Shown here: one piece after another, positions 26,799 through 36,300 of the stretch
How the letters are laid out: every line of letters begins with the position of its first letter
How positions within the stretch are numbered: the first letter of the stretch is position 1
DNA from: Stenotrophomonas tumulicola
GTDB lineage: Bacteria; Pseudomonadota; Gammaproteobacteria; Xanthomonadales; Xanthomonadaceae
Direction: 5' to 3'
NCBI RefSeq assembly: GCF_014117215.1
Contig: NZ_JACGXS010000006.1
Location: 140,871 to 204,870, forward strand
DNA: 64,000 nt
Notes under the pieces: model-generated
Seen by the model: only the letters and a program-made list of their open reading frames with translations
What the model was told of the DNA's origin: nothing
Databases searched by the model: none
Translations under genes and position numbers: made by a program

Positions 26799-27620
26799 GT
26801 GCGTATCGAAGAGTTGGAGTCCGATGTGTTGATGTTCGTTGGCGATGAAGTCGAGTCGGTCGCCACGGCCTTCGTTGACGGCGGGGATGTGCTGCTGGTC
26901 GATTCCCTGGGCAGCGTGCAGGACGCCGCCTGGTTGCGCGACGTACTCTGCATCCAGATGGGCAAGACCGTGCGCATGATCGCCGCCACCCACTTCATGA
27001 GCGATCACATAGCCGGCGCGTCGCTGTTTCCGGATGCGCTGCTGATGGCGCATCGACATCATCGCCATGCGTTTCTTTCGCAGAATCGCCGGGTCGATGC
27101 GTTCTACCGGGAACCGCAGCTGGTTTTCGACAACATGGCGATCCGCTGGGGTCGGCATGAACTGCTCCTGCTGCACAATCCCGGCAAGACCATGGACCAT
27201 GTCAGCGTGGACGTGCCAAGCGCCGACCTGGCCTGCGTTGGCGACAACATCGTCGGCAATATCGTCTATCTGTCCAAGGCCGACCCGGCCTTGCTACGTG
27301 CTGCCATCGGACGCATACGCCAGTTCGGACGGAGCAGGATCGTCGGCGGGCACATGGGCATCTTCGACGCACCCGTGCTTGATAATGCGCTCCATTACCT
27401 GGCACGCCTGCGTGATGCGGTGATGCATGTGCGAGCGCATCCGGACACGTCGGAGGCAGTCCATCGCATTGCCACGATCCGCATCGAAGACTGCCTGGCG
27501 CCATCGGTCGAGCCAAGCCCATTCGAGCGCCAATGGCATGCCAACAACCTGGAAGCCATCGTCGCGCAGTCCATCTTCGCGCTGGATGCTTCGCTGATGT
27601 TGCGGGAGCAGGTGGCATGA
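26799..27620 (+). CDS. Metallo-beta-lactamase-fold hydrolase with altered metal motif
   Basis: This 273-residue protein has the MBL fold. The first metal motif reads THFMSDHIAG, so the second histidine of H-x-H-x-D-H is replaced by serine at that spacing. Downstream ligands are present (LLHNPGKTMDH, CVGDNIVGN, VGGHMGIF). Metal use may therefore differ from typical B-type hydrolases. It is the first gene of a two-gene operon and overlaps the next start as ATGA. The substrate is unknown. Confidence 0.8.
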   Translation: MRIEELESDVLMFVGDEVESVATAFVDGGDVLLVDSLGSVQDAAWLRDVLCIQMGKTVRMIAATHFMSDHIAGASLFPDALLMAHRHHRHAFLSQNRRVDAFYREPQLVFDNMAIRWGRHELLLLHNPGKTMDHVSVDVPSADLACVGDNIVGNIVYLSKADPALLRAAIGRIRQFGRSRIVGGHMGIFDAPVLDNALHYLARLRDAVMHVRAHPDTSEAVHRIATIRIEDCLAPSVEPSPFERQWHANNLEAIVAQSIFALDASLMLREQVA

Positions 27621-28519
27621 CGTCCGACGCAACCGTGACGCCGCATGACGTGCGACGCAGGCAGTTCCTCATCGGCCTGGCAGGCATGTCAGCTGCAATG
27701 CTGCTGCCGGGAGGGCCAGCGCAGGCAGCCCAGGCGCCTACGCTCAGGATCCAACGCTTGGCGTGGGCCGGCATCCGCCTGCAATTGCCCCAGGCGACCT
27801 TGTTCATCGATCCGCTGGTCAATCCCGAGGCATGGGGCAAGGCGCTCGCTGACCCCCTGGTACCCGTAGCCGACAGCGTGGGCGACACCAGCGTGCTGAT
27901 TACCCACGCACACCCGGACCACTACGATGCGCAGGCAACGGCTGACGCCCTGCGGCGTGGTGGCGTGCTGGCGTATCCAGCGGGCATCCAGCCTTTCCCG
28001 CTACCGGCAGGTGCGCGGGCCAGGCCCAGCCCTCTCTGGGAACCTCAACTGCTGGGTGACTTCACCGCCACGCCGGTGCCTGCAGCGGATGGCTACGGCG
28101 ACACCCAGGTGTCCTGGGTGGTCTCCGCTGGCGGACGACGGATCTTCCACGGTGGCGATACGTCGTGGCACGGGAACTGGTGGCGTATCGGCCGTCAGTT
28201 CGGCCCCTTCGACATCGCCTTTCTTCCGATCAATGGAGCGCGCTTCGGTTGGCGAAAGCCAGCCAGCGGCCAGCCGGGCGTGCTGACGCCGGACCAGGCC
28301 GTGGCCGCCGCCAACATCCTGGGGGCACGCATGCTGGTGCCGATCCACTACGGTGTCACCGGCATGCAGGATTATCAGGAAGTGACCGATCCGATCAGGC
28401 AACTGCGCAAGGCCGCACGCGGGCACTCCGTGGCGATACAGGTCGTGCCACCCGGCGGATGGGTCGATCCAGCAGGCCAGCCTGGCGACGCGCCCAGCGG
28501 GACAACTTCGCAGGAATGA
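27617..28519 (+). CDS. Tat-exported metallo-beta-lactamase-fold protein, UlaG-like
   Basis: This 300-residue protein starts with RRRQFLIGLAG, a twin-arginine signal, followed by a hydrophobic stretch ending AQA. The UlaG-type MBL motifs are intact: THAHPDHYD at the first metal site and FHGGDTSWH further on, with VPIHYG near the C-terminus. Its substrate is not known. Translation is coupled to the previous gene by ATGA. Export by the Tat route means it folds, probably with metal, before crossing the membrane. Confidence 0.85.
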   Translation: MTSDATVTPHDVRRRQFLIGLAGMSAAMLLPGGPAQAAQAPTLRIQRLAWAGIRLQLPQATLFIDPLVNPEAWGKALADPLVPVADSVGDTSVLITHAHPDHYDAQATADALRRGGVLAYPAGIQPFPLPAGARARPSPLWEPQLLGDFTATPVPAADGYGDTQVSWVVSAGGRRIFHGGDTSWHGNWWRIGRQFGPFDIAFLPINGARFGWRKPASGQPGVLTPDQAVAAANILGARMLVPIHYGVTGMQDYQEVTDPIRQLRKAARGHSVAIQVVPPGGWVDPAGQPGDAPSGTTSQE

Positions 28520-28523
28520 ACTG

Positions 28524-28655
28524 TCAGGCCGCTCGCCGCGTAGCAAACCAACCGATCGCCGCAGCCGCGAGGCCGCCCCATATGACACCAAGCGCGAATT
28601 GCGCGCCGCCGAAGCAGCTGGCCGCGGCGCCGATGCAGGAATGGCTGCATTTCAC
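28524..28655 (-). CDS. Possible small membrane protein, 43 residues
   Basis: On the minus strand a GTG opens a frame coding for KCSHSCIGAAASCFGG followed by one hydrophobic helix (QFALGVIWGGLAAAAIGW) and the basic end FATRRAA. The helix with a positive tail looks like a real membrane protein. I see no strong ribosome site, and a TTG three codons upstream is also possible. The plus-strand frame across this region is probably its shadow. Confidence 0.3.
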   Translation of the reverse strand: MKCSHSCIGAAASCFGGAQFALGVIWGGLAAAAIGWFATRRAA

Positions 28656-28747
28656 GGCCTGCAATGGTGAATTGACCTGGCCGGTGATTCCCGCTGCGCT
28701 GGGTGCCGCCTAGCATCGTGGGCCTCCTTACCTGTCCGGAAACCACC

Positions 28748-29632
28748 ATGTCGCTCCCTGATCCGCCAGACCCGCGCCGCCTTGCCTTCAATACGCTGCA
28801 GGTAGGCGAGGTTGAAGTGTTCTACCGCGAGGCGGGACCGAAGGACGGGCCCGTGCTGCTGCTCCTGCATGGCTTCCCCAGTTCCAGCCACATGTTCCGC
28901 GACCTGATGCCATTGCTGGCGTGCCGGTACCGGGTGATTGCCCCGGACCTGCCGGGTTTCGGCAACACCAAGGCGCCGCCGCGCGGTCGCTTCGATTACA
29001 CGTTCGACAACCTCTACTCGATCATCGAAGGCTTCACCGAGGCGCTGCAGCTGGAGAAATACAGCCTGTACGTGTTCGATTATGGTGCCCCGGTCGGCTT
29101 TCGCCTGGCCGCAGCGAACCCGGGGAAAGTCACCGCCATCATCAGCCAGAACGGCAACGCCTACCTGGAAGGTTTCAGCGACCAATGGGGACCATGGCAG
29201 GCATACTGGCGCGAGCCCAGCGCTGCCAATCGCGAAGCCTGCCGCGCCTCGCTGTCACCGGAAACCATCCGCGACTGGCAGTACGGCACCGGTGCCGACC
29301 CGACGCGACTGTCGCCGGACGGTTACACCCTGGACATCCATTACATGGCGCGTGCGGGGGCCGAAGACATCCAGCTGGACCTGATCCTGGACTATCGCAG
29401 CAACGTAGCCGCCTATCCCGCCTTCCAGCAGTACTTCCGCGATCACCAGCCGCCGCTGCTCGCGGTATGGGGCAAGCATGATCCGGCCTTCATTCCGCCA
29501 GGAGCCAAAGCCTATCAACGCGACATTGCCGATGCCGAAATCCATCTGTTGGACGCAGGACACTTCGCGCTGGAAACGCATGCCATGGATGTTGCAGGGC
29601 TGATCATCGAGTTCCTTGACCGCAGGCTTTGA
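28748..29632 (+). CDS. Alpha/beta hydrolase, epoxide hydrolase or haloalkane dehalogenase type
   Basis: This 294-residue enzyme uses an aspartate nucleophile: the elbow reads VFDYGAP with Asp at residue 111, in place of the usual serine. HGFPSS near residue 41 is the oxyanion region, WGKHDPAF is a late acidic site, and GHFALE holds the catalytic His (about 272). That set fits epoxide hydrolases and haloalkane dehalogenases. The start at 28748 was chosen because it matches the family N-terminus. Confidence 0.85.
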   Translation: MSLPDPPDPRRLAFNTLQVGEVEVFYREAGPKDGPVLLLLHGFPSSSHMFRDLMPLLACRYRVIAPDLPGFGNTKAPPRGRFDYTFDNLYSIIEGFTEALQLEKYSLYVFDYGAPVGFRLAAANPGKVTAIISQNGNAYLEGFSDQWGPWQAYWREPSAANREACRASLSPETIRDWQYGTGADPTRLSPDGYTLDIHYMARAGAEDIQLDLILDYRSNVAAYPAFQQYFRDHQPPLLAVWGKHDPAFIPPGAKAYQRDIADAEIHLLDAGHFALETHAMDVAGLIIEFLDRRL

Positions 29633-29658
29633 ATGCGGGCAGCAGGCCAGCAGAAGCA

Positions 29659-29695
29659 GGAAAGCCGCTCCGTTGCCAAGGCGGCTTTCCTTATT
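29659..29695 (+). terminator. Rho-independent terminator
   Basis: GGAAAGCCGC pairs with GCGGCTTTCC over a 12-base loop and is followed by TTATT, 26 bases after the hydrolase stop. It may also end transcription of the convergent DUF1328 gene. Confidence 0.7.
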
Positions 29696-29724
29696 GAAGG
29701 CAACGGGGCGTGGCCGCGCTGCGC

Positions 29725-29898
29725 CTAGGTGACCTTCCTGGCGATGGTCATGCCCAGCACGAACAGCACCACGGCGATGATGATGCCGGCCCAGAACAGG
29801 AACTTGGCAATGCCGATGGCACCACCGGCGATGCCGCCAAAGCCGAGTGCACCGGCGATCAGGCCGATGATGGCGAATATGATGGCCCACTTGATCAT
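29725..29898 (-). CDS. DUF1328-family small membrane protein
   Basis: This 57-residue protein consists of two hydrophobic helices (WAIIFAIIGLIAGALGFGG and FLFWAGIIIAVVLFVLGM) with a glycine-rich turn, the YtjA-like DUF1328 pattern. AAAGGA precedes the start at 29898; the longer upstream frame is unsupported. Such genes are commonly stress-induced in proteobacteria, but the role is unknown. Confidence 0.85.
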   Translation of the reverse strand: MIKWAIIFAIIGLIAGALGFGGIAGGAIGIAKFLFWAGIIIAVVLFVLGMTIARKVT

Positions 29899-30091
29899 GT
29901 GACGTCCTTTGCGGAAGAGGTTCGTGTGCCATGGACGATAGCCATGCGGCTGTCGTCCAGCGGTGAGTCCGCCGCGTGCGGCAGGTGAAGAGAAGATCAC
30001 GTTGCCAACCGGCCATTACGGCACATCCGTTCCTTGCCAATCCGTGAGAATCTAGGCTGGGTAACCGTTTTCATGGAATGGAGGGATTCCG

Positions 30092-30943
30092 ATGTTGCAC
30101 CTTCTGCGGCGCCCGGCCGCGTTGCTTGTCCTTGTCATGGCATTGCCGGTCGCGGCTGCCACCCCACCGGCACCCCTGAAGGTGATGTCCTTCAATGTGC
30201 GCACCCCGGCCGATAGCGAACCCGGCAAACGCTGGGAAGACCGGCGCGACGCCATGGTGGCGACCATCCAACAGGCCCATCCGGCGGTGCTGGGTACCCA
30301 GGAACTGGTCAAGCAGCAGGCTGATTATCTTGCCGGACACCTGCCCGATTACCGTTGGTTCGGCAAAGGTCGACGCGGGGATGATGGTGATGAACACATG
30401 GGCGTGTTCTACGACAGCAAGGCGGTGGCGCTGGAGCAATCCGGCGATTTCTGGCTGTCCGATACGCCGGACATAGCGGGCAGCATCAGCTGGGGAAACC
30501 TGTTCCCGCGCATGGTGACGTGGGGCCTGTTCCGGCGGCTGGATGATGGTCGCCGTTTCTACCTGTTCAACACCCACCTGCCCTACCGCGACGAAGACGA
30601 GCCACGGCGCGTGCGTGGTGCGCAGGCGATCGTGGCACATATCAAGACGTTGCCGGCGGATGTTCCGGTGGTGGTGACCGGTGACTTCAACAGCGAGCCG
30701 GGCGGGTCGACATACGCGGCGTTTACCACGGCATTGCAGGATGCACGCACGCAGGTGGCTGATCCGCGTGGGCCGAAGAACACCTTCCACGATTTCACCG
30801 GCAAGGCGACCACGGAACTGGACTGGGTGCTGGTGCGGGGATTCAAGGCACGCAGCTTCGCCACGCTGGATGGGCGGGTGGATGGCATCCTGCCATCCGA
30901 TCATTTCCCGCTGGTGGTGGAGCTGGATTGGAGCGCGAAGTAA
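30092..30943 (+). CDS. Secreted endonuclease/exonuclease/phosphatase-family protein
   Basis: This 283-residue protein has a signal peptide (LLVLVMALPVAAA) and the EEP fold. Catalytic marks are MSFNVR, GTQELV (Glu for metal), NTHLPY, VTGDFNS and the terminal SDHFPLV. The family includes sphingomyelinases, nucleases and phosphodiesterases, so the substrate is not settled. Export is inferred from the leader. Confidence 0.85.
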   Translation: MLHLLRRPAALLVLVMALPVAAATPPAPLKVMSFNVRTPADSEPGKRWEDRRDAMVATIQQAHPAVLGTQELVKQQADYLAGHLPDYRWFGKGRRGDDGDEHMGVFYDSKAVALEQSGDFWLSDTPDIAGSISWGNLFPRMVTWGLFRRLDDGRRFYLFNTHLPYRDEDEPRRVRGAQAIVAHIKTLPADVPVVVTGDFNSEPGGSTYAAFTTALQDARTQVADPRGPKNTFHDFTGKATTELDWVLVRGFKARSFATLDGRVDGILPSDHFPLVVELDWSAK

Positions 30944-30958
30944 GGCGGCCGCGGCGTT

Positions 30959-31066
30959 CGCCGGCCATGGGTCGGCGCTACCGGGGTGTCGACTGGATTG
31001 GGTTGCGCCGAGCCATGCTCGGTGACGTTGCAGGTGCAAAAGCGTGACGGCCGGCGGCCGTCACTA
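30959..31066 (-). repeat. GTAG-type REP pair
   Basis: On the minus strand two palindromes begin with GTAG: one at 30981-30959 (arms around GCCGACCCATGGCCGGC) and one at 31066-31044 (GTGACGGCC and its complement). A third hairpin with CCGAG arms lies between. They fill the gap between the convergent EEP and smeX genes. Confidence 0.75.
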
Positions 31067-31075
31067 CCCTGCTGG

Positions 31076-32494
31076 TCAGTTCGCCAGCGCGACGGTTGGC
31101 TGGGCTGCCTGCCCCCAGCCACCCAGTGCCTTGTACACCGCCACCACGCTGACGTTGACCTCCGCCTCGGCCGCTGCCAATGCATCGTCGGCAGACAGTT
31201 GCGTACGCTGCGCGTCGAGCAGCGTCAGGAAGTCCTCGGACCCCTCCCGATAGCGGATCTGCGCCAGTGATTCCGCGCGCCGCGCCGCCTCTGCCTGCTC
31301 GGCCACGATCGCCAGCCGCGCCTGCTGTTTGGCGTAACGGGTCAACGAGTTCTCGGTGTCTTCCAGCGCCAGCAGCACGGCCTGTTCGTACTGCGCGGCC
31401 ACGCCATCGGCTTCGGCCTTGGTGGCCTTCAGCCGTGCGCGCACGGTGCCGAAATCGAATGCGGCCCAGCTCAACGACGGGGTCAACGACCACGCCTTGT
31501 TGTTGCTGTTGACCAGGCCATTGGCATCGCCGCCAAGGAAGCCGACGAAGCCGGTCAGCGACAGCCGCGGGAACAGGTCCGCAGTGGCCACGCCGACCCG
31601 TGCACTGGCTGCTGCCAGGCGTCGTTCGGCGGCACGCACGTCAGCACGCTGGCGCAGCAGTTCGCGGGTATCCCCCAGCGGCAGCTCCTTGGCGAATGCA
31701 GGCACTTCGCGCGGTGCCAACAGGCCATCCAGCGATTCCGGACGCTGCCCCAGGAGCACGGCCAGGCGATGGCGCGATTGTGTCTGCGCCACTTCCAGCA
31801 GCGGGATGTCGGCCTCGATGGCCTTCAACCGCGCGCGGCTGCTCTGCACGTCCAGCTCGCTGCCCGCACCCAGTTCCCAGCGGGTTTCGGTCAGCTTCTG
31901 GGTGTCGCGCAGGTTGCCCAGGGTCTGCTCGGCGACGGCGATGCGCTTCTGGGTGCCGCGCAGTTCGAAGTAGTTGCGCGCCACTTCGGCGGCAACCAGT
32001 ACCTGCGCGTCGGCCAGGTTGGCCCATTCGGCATCCAGGTCCGCCCGTGCCGCTTCGGCAGCACGGCGCTGGCGACCGAACAGGTCCAGTTCCCATCCCG
32101 CATCGAAGCCGAGCTGGTAGCTCTCGCTGAAGACGCGCTCGCCACCGGCCAGCGCATCAGGCTGCTTGCGCCGGTCATACGAACCACCGGCGGTCACGTG
32201 CGGGGCCTGGTCCAGGCGACGTTCGACGAACACCGCACGTGCCTGCTGCACGCGGGAGATCGACACACGCAGGTCCAGGTTGTCGGCCAGCGCGGCGTGC
32301 ACCAGTTGTTCCAGCACCGGATCATCGAACTGCGCCCACCACGTGGCCACCGGCGACTCGGTGCTGTACACCGGCGCCGCCGCCCCCTGCAGGGTCACCG
32401 GCGCTTCCACCGGTGCCTTGTAATCGGGGCCAACGGTCACGCAGCCAGCCAGCAGCACGCTGGACAGGGCGACCGCCAAGGTCTTGATCACCAC
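31076..32494 (-). CDS. smeX: Outer-membrane efflux lipoprotein SmeX
   Basis: This 472-residue OprM/NodT-type factor has a lipoprotein signal with LLAGC as the lipobox, then the VGPDYK start of mature family members. Two repeats of coiled alpha-helical barrel segments follow (AALADNLDLRVSISRVQQARA; LIAPREV-type repeat). It is the last gene of the smeU1-V-W-U2-X operon and forms the outer channel of the SmeVWX pump. Its start overlaps the smeU2 stop by 7 bases. Confidence 0.92.
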   Translation of the reverse strand: MVIKTLAVALSSVLLAGCVTVGPDYKAPVEAPVTLQGAAAPVYSTESPVATWWAQFDDPVLEQLVHAALADNLDLRVSISRVQQARAVFVERRLDQAPHVTAGGSYDRRKQPDALAGGERVFSESYQLGFDAGWELDLFGRQRRAAEAARADLDAEWANLADAQVLVAAEVARNYFELRGTQKRIAVAEQTLGNLRDTQKLTETRWELGAGSELDVQSSRARLKAIEADIPLLEVAQTQSRHRLAVLLGQRPESLDGLLAPREVPAFAKELPLGDTRELLRQRADVRAAERRLAAASARVGVATADLFPRLSLTGFVGFLGGDANGLVNSNNKAWSLTPSLSWAAFDFGTVRARLKATKAEADGVAAQYEQAVLLALEDTENSLTRYAKQQARLAIVAEQAEAARRAESLAQIRYREGSEDFLTLLDAQRTQLSADDALAAAEAEVNVSVVAVYKALGGWGQAAQPTVALAN

Positions 32495-33225
32495 GGCAGC
32501 ACCTCGCCCAGGTAGGTGAAGCTGCCATTGGGTCCGTCGGCGCCAAGCAGCGCCATCTGCACGCTGGACTGTGCGCCCACGGAAACTTCCACTTCGCCCT
32601 CGCCACGGTTCATGTCGGTCTTTACGTAACCCGGATGCACGGTGTTGACCTTGTGGGCGGTGTCGCGAAGCTCATAGGCCAGTTGTGCGGTCCATGCGTT
32701 CACCGCGCTCTTGGACACGTTGTAGGCCGGCACCTTGAAGTCATAGATCGGCGAGCCTGGCTGGGTGTGCAGGGTCACCGAACCGAGCAGGCTGGACACA
32801 TTGACGATGCGTGCTGCGGCGGATTCGCGCAGCAGCGGCAGGAACGCCTGGGTCACCGCGACCAGCGCGAACAGGTTGGTGTCGAAGGTACGACGCCAGA
32901 TATCCAGGGACTGCTGCGACGGGGCCTGGCTGATGTCATCCAGGATGATGCCGGCATTGTTGACCAGGATGTCCAGGCGCCCGTGGCGCTGGCGTACCTG
33001 TTCCACGGCGGCGGCGATGCCAGCCTCGCTGGTGACGTCCAGCTCGATGGCCTCCACCGGCAGGCCTTCGGCCTGCAGCTTCAGTGCCACTTCCACTGCG
33101 GTATCGCGCTTGCGGCCGGCCAGCAGGGTGTGCACGCCGGCCTGCGCCAGCTGGCGCACGGTCTCGGTGCCGATGCCACGGGTGGCACCGGTGACCAGCG
33201 CGATCTTGTTTGCGTGGGTGTTCAT
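32488..33225 (-). CDS. smeU2: SDR-family oxidoreductase SmeU2
   Basis: This 245-residue short-chain dehydrogenase has the cofactor motif TGATRGIG, NNAG and the active-site YNVSK. AAGGAT precedes the start at 33225. In S. maltophilia the smeVWX operon contains two such oxidoreductases, and this one sits between the pump gene and the outer-membrane gene as expected. Its role in resistance is not clear. Confidence 0.92.
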   Translation of the reverse strand: MNTHANKIALVTGATRGIGTETVRQLAQAGVHTLLAGRKRDTAVEVALKLQAEGLPVEAIELDVTSEAGIAAAVEQVRQRHGRLDILVNNAGIILDDISQAPSQQSLDIWRRTFDTNLFALVAVTQAFLPLLRESAAARIVNVSSLLGSVTLHTQPGSPIYDFKVPAYNVSKSAVNAWTAQLAYELRDTAHKVNTVHPGYVKTDMNRGEGEVEVSVGAQSSVQMALLGADGPNGSFTYLGEVLPW

Positions 33226-33259
33226 GGTTTCAATCCTTGCTGGTTGAAAAGAGGGTTTC

Positions 33260-33335
33260 CGGAGCCGCCGAGCAGGGCTCGGCGCTACCGGGACGTCGGA
33301 GGTGCAGCGCCGAGCCATGCTCGGCGGGCACCGGG
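33260..33335. repeat. REP-like palindrome pair
   Basis: Two facing hairpins with CCGAG arms, one ending in CGCTAC (GTAG on the minus strand), lie between smeU2 and smeW. They could modulate mRNA decay within the operon. Confidence 0.6.
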
Positions 33336-33342
33336 ACATCCG

Positions 33343-36300
33343 TCAGTGGTGAAGGGTCGACTCGCCGTGGCTCACCAGCTGGCCGCCACCATTCCGGGTC
33401 ACGAACTTGCGCAGTGCCACGTAGAACACCGGGGTCAGGAACAGGCCGAACAACGTGACGCCCAGCATGCCGGCGAACACCGTGATGCCGGTGACCGAGC
33501 GCACTTCGGCGCCCGCACCATGCGACAACACCAGCGGCACGGTGCCGGCGATGAAGGCGATGGAGGTCATCACGATGGGACGCAGGCGCAGGCGGCAGGC
33601 TTCCAATGCCGCTTCCACGATGCCCTTGCCCCCCATCTCCAGCTCCCGGGCGAACTCGACGATCAGGATCGCGTTCTTGCACGCCAGCCCCATCAGCACC
33701 ACCAGGCCGACCTGTACGAACACATTGTTGTCACCACCGGTCAGCCATACGCCGACCAGCGCCGACAGCAGCGTCATCGGTACGATCAGGATCACCGCCA
33801 GCGGCAGCGACCAGCTTTCATACAACGCCGCCAGCACCAGGAAGGCCAGCATCACCGCGACGGGGAACACGATCAGCGCGGCATTGCCCTGGGTCGCCTG
33901 CTGGTAGCTCAGGTCGGTCCACTCGGTGACCATGCCCGGCGGCAACACCTGGGCGGCGATCTCGGTCAGCTTGGCCATGCCTTCGGTGGACGACAGCAGG
34001 CGCGGATCGGTTTCACCGGCCAGGTCGGCGGCCGGATAACCGTTGAAGCGCAGCACCGGATCCGGGCCGAACGTCTGCTTGACGCTGACCATCGAACCGA
34101 TCGGCACCATTTCGCCGCGATCATTGCGGGTACGCAGGCGACCGATGTCTTCCACGCTGTCACGGAACTGGCCATCCGCCTGTGCGATCACCTGCCAGGT
34201 ACGGCCGAACTGGTTGAAGTCGTTGACGTAGGCCGAACCCAGGTAGGTCTGCAGCGTGTCGAACAACTCGGTCAGCTGCACGCCCTGTGCCTTGGCCTTG
34301 ACGCGGTCCACCTCGGCATCCAGCTGCGGCACGTTGGCCTGGTAGCTGGTGATCGGGAAGGCCATGCCCGGGGTCTGCGCCACCGTGCCCTGCATGGTCT
34401 GCACGGCGGTCTGCAACGCGCCGTAGCCCAGGTTGCCGCGGTCTTCGATGAACATCTGGTAGCCGTTGCCGTTGCCCAGGCCAAGGATCGGCGGGGGCAT
34501 CAGCGAGAACGCAAACCCTTCCTGGAGGGCCGAGATCTTCTGGTTGATCTCGGCATTGATCTCCGCCGCAGTACGGCCATTGCGCTCGCTGAACGGCTTG
34601 AGCGGCACGAAGGCCACGCCGGTATTGGGCGTGTTGGTGAACTGCAGCGCGTTCAGGCCGGGGAAGGAGATGGTGTGCGCCACGCCTTCGGTTTCCAGCG
34701 CGATGTCGGCCACCTTCTTCAGCATCGCGTCGGTGCGGGCGATGGACGAACCTTCCGGCAGTTTCACGCCGGCGATCAGGTACAGCTTGTCCTGGGTGGG
34801 GATGAAGCCCGGTGGCACCGCCTTGAACATCACGCCGGTACCGACCAGCAGCAGGGCATACACCGCGAACACCGCACCGCGCTTGCCGAGGATGTTCGAT
34901 ACGCTGCGCTCGTACTTCTCCGAGCTGGACTTGAAGAAGCGGTTGAACGGACGGAATACCCAGCCGAACAGGCGGTCGATGATACGGGTCGGTGCGTCCT
35001 TGTCTGCATCATGTGCCTTCAGCAGGCGAGCGGCCAGGGCCGGCGACAGGGTCAGCGAGTTGATGGCCGAGATCACCGTGGAGATGGCGATGGTGACCGC
35101 GAACTGCTTGTAGAACTGGCCGGTGACGCCGGACAGGAAGGCCATCGGCACGAACACGGCACACAGCACCAGCGCGATGGCGATGATCGGGCCGGACACT
35201 TCCTTCATCGCCTGGTGGGCCGCAGCCGTGGGCGAGAGCCCTTCTTCGATGTTGCGCTCGACGTTCTCCACCACCACGATCGCATCGTCGACCACGATGC
35301 CGATCGCCAGCACCAGGCCGAACAGGCTCAGCGTGTTGATCGAGAAGCCCAGCACGTACAGCGCGCCGAACGTACCCACGATGGACACCGGAACGGCGAT
35401 CAGCGGAATGATCGAGGCGCGCCAGGTCTGCAGGAACAGGATGACGACCAGCACCACCAGCGCGATGGCTTCGAGCAGGGTGGAAACCACGGCCTTGATC
35501 GAATCACGCACGAAGATGGTGGTGTCATACACCGCTTCGTACTTCACGTCGGCCGGGAAGGTCTTCTGCATCTCGTCCATGGTGTTGATGACAGCATCGC
35601 GGATTTCCAGCGCATTCGCACCAGGTGCCTGGAAGATGCCGATGCCCACCGCGTTCTTGCCATCCAGCTGCGAACGCAGGGTGTAGTCGCCGGCGCCAAG
35701 CTCCAGGCGGGCGACGTCGGACAGGCGGACCACTTCACCATCGGTACCGCTCTTGAGCACGATGTCGCCGAACTCCTGCTCGCTCTTCAGCCGCCCCTGC
35801 GCATTGATCAGGGTCAGGAACTGGCTGTTGGGCATCGGCTCGGCGCCAAGCTGGCCGGCCGACACCTGCACGTTCTGCTCGCGCATGGCACCCACCACGT
35901 CGCTGGCGGTCAGCCCACGGGCGGCGATCTTGTCCGGGTCCAGCCACGCACGCATGGCGTAGTCACCACCACCGAAGATCTGTGCATCGCCCACGCCCTG
36001 GATACGCGACAGCGCATCCTTCACATGCAGGCGTGCGTAGTTGCGCAGGTACAGGGTGTCGTACTTTCCTTCCGGCGAAGTCAGGTGCACCACCATCAGG
36101 AAGGTCGGCGACTGCTTCTGCGTGGTCACGCCCTGGCGGCGCACGTCTTCCGGCAGGCGGGCCTGGGCCTGGGCCACGCGGTTCTGCACCTTCACCGCCG
36201 CCGCATCCGGATCGGTACCCGGGCGGAAGGTGATGGTCATCTGCAGCACGCCATCGGAGCCGGCGACCGATTTCATGTACATCATGTCCTCGACGCCGTT

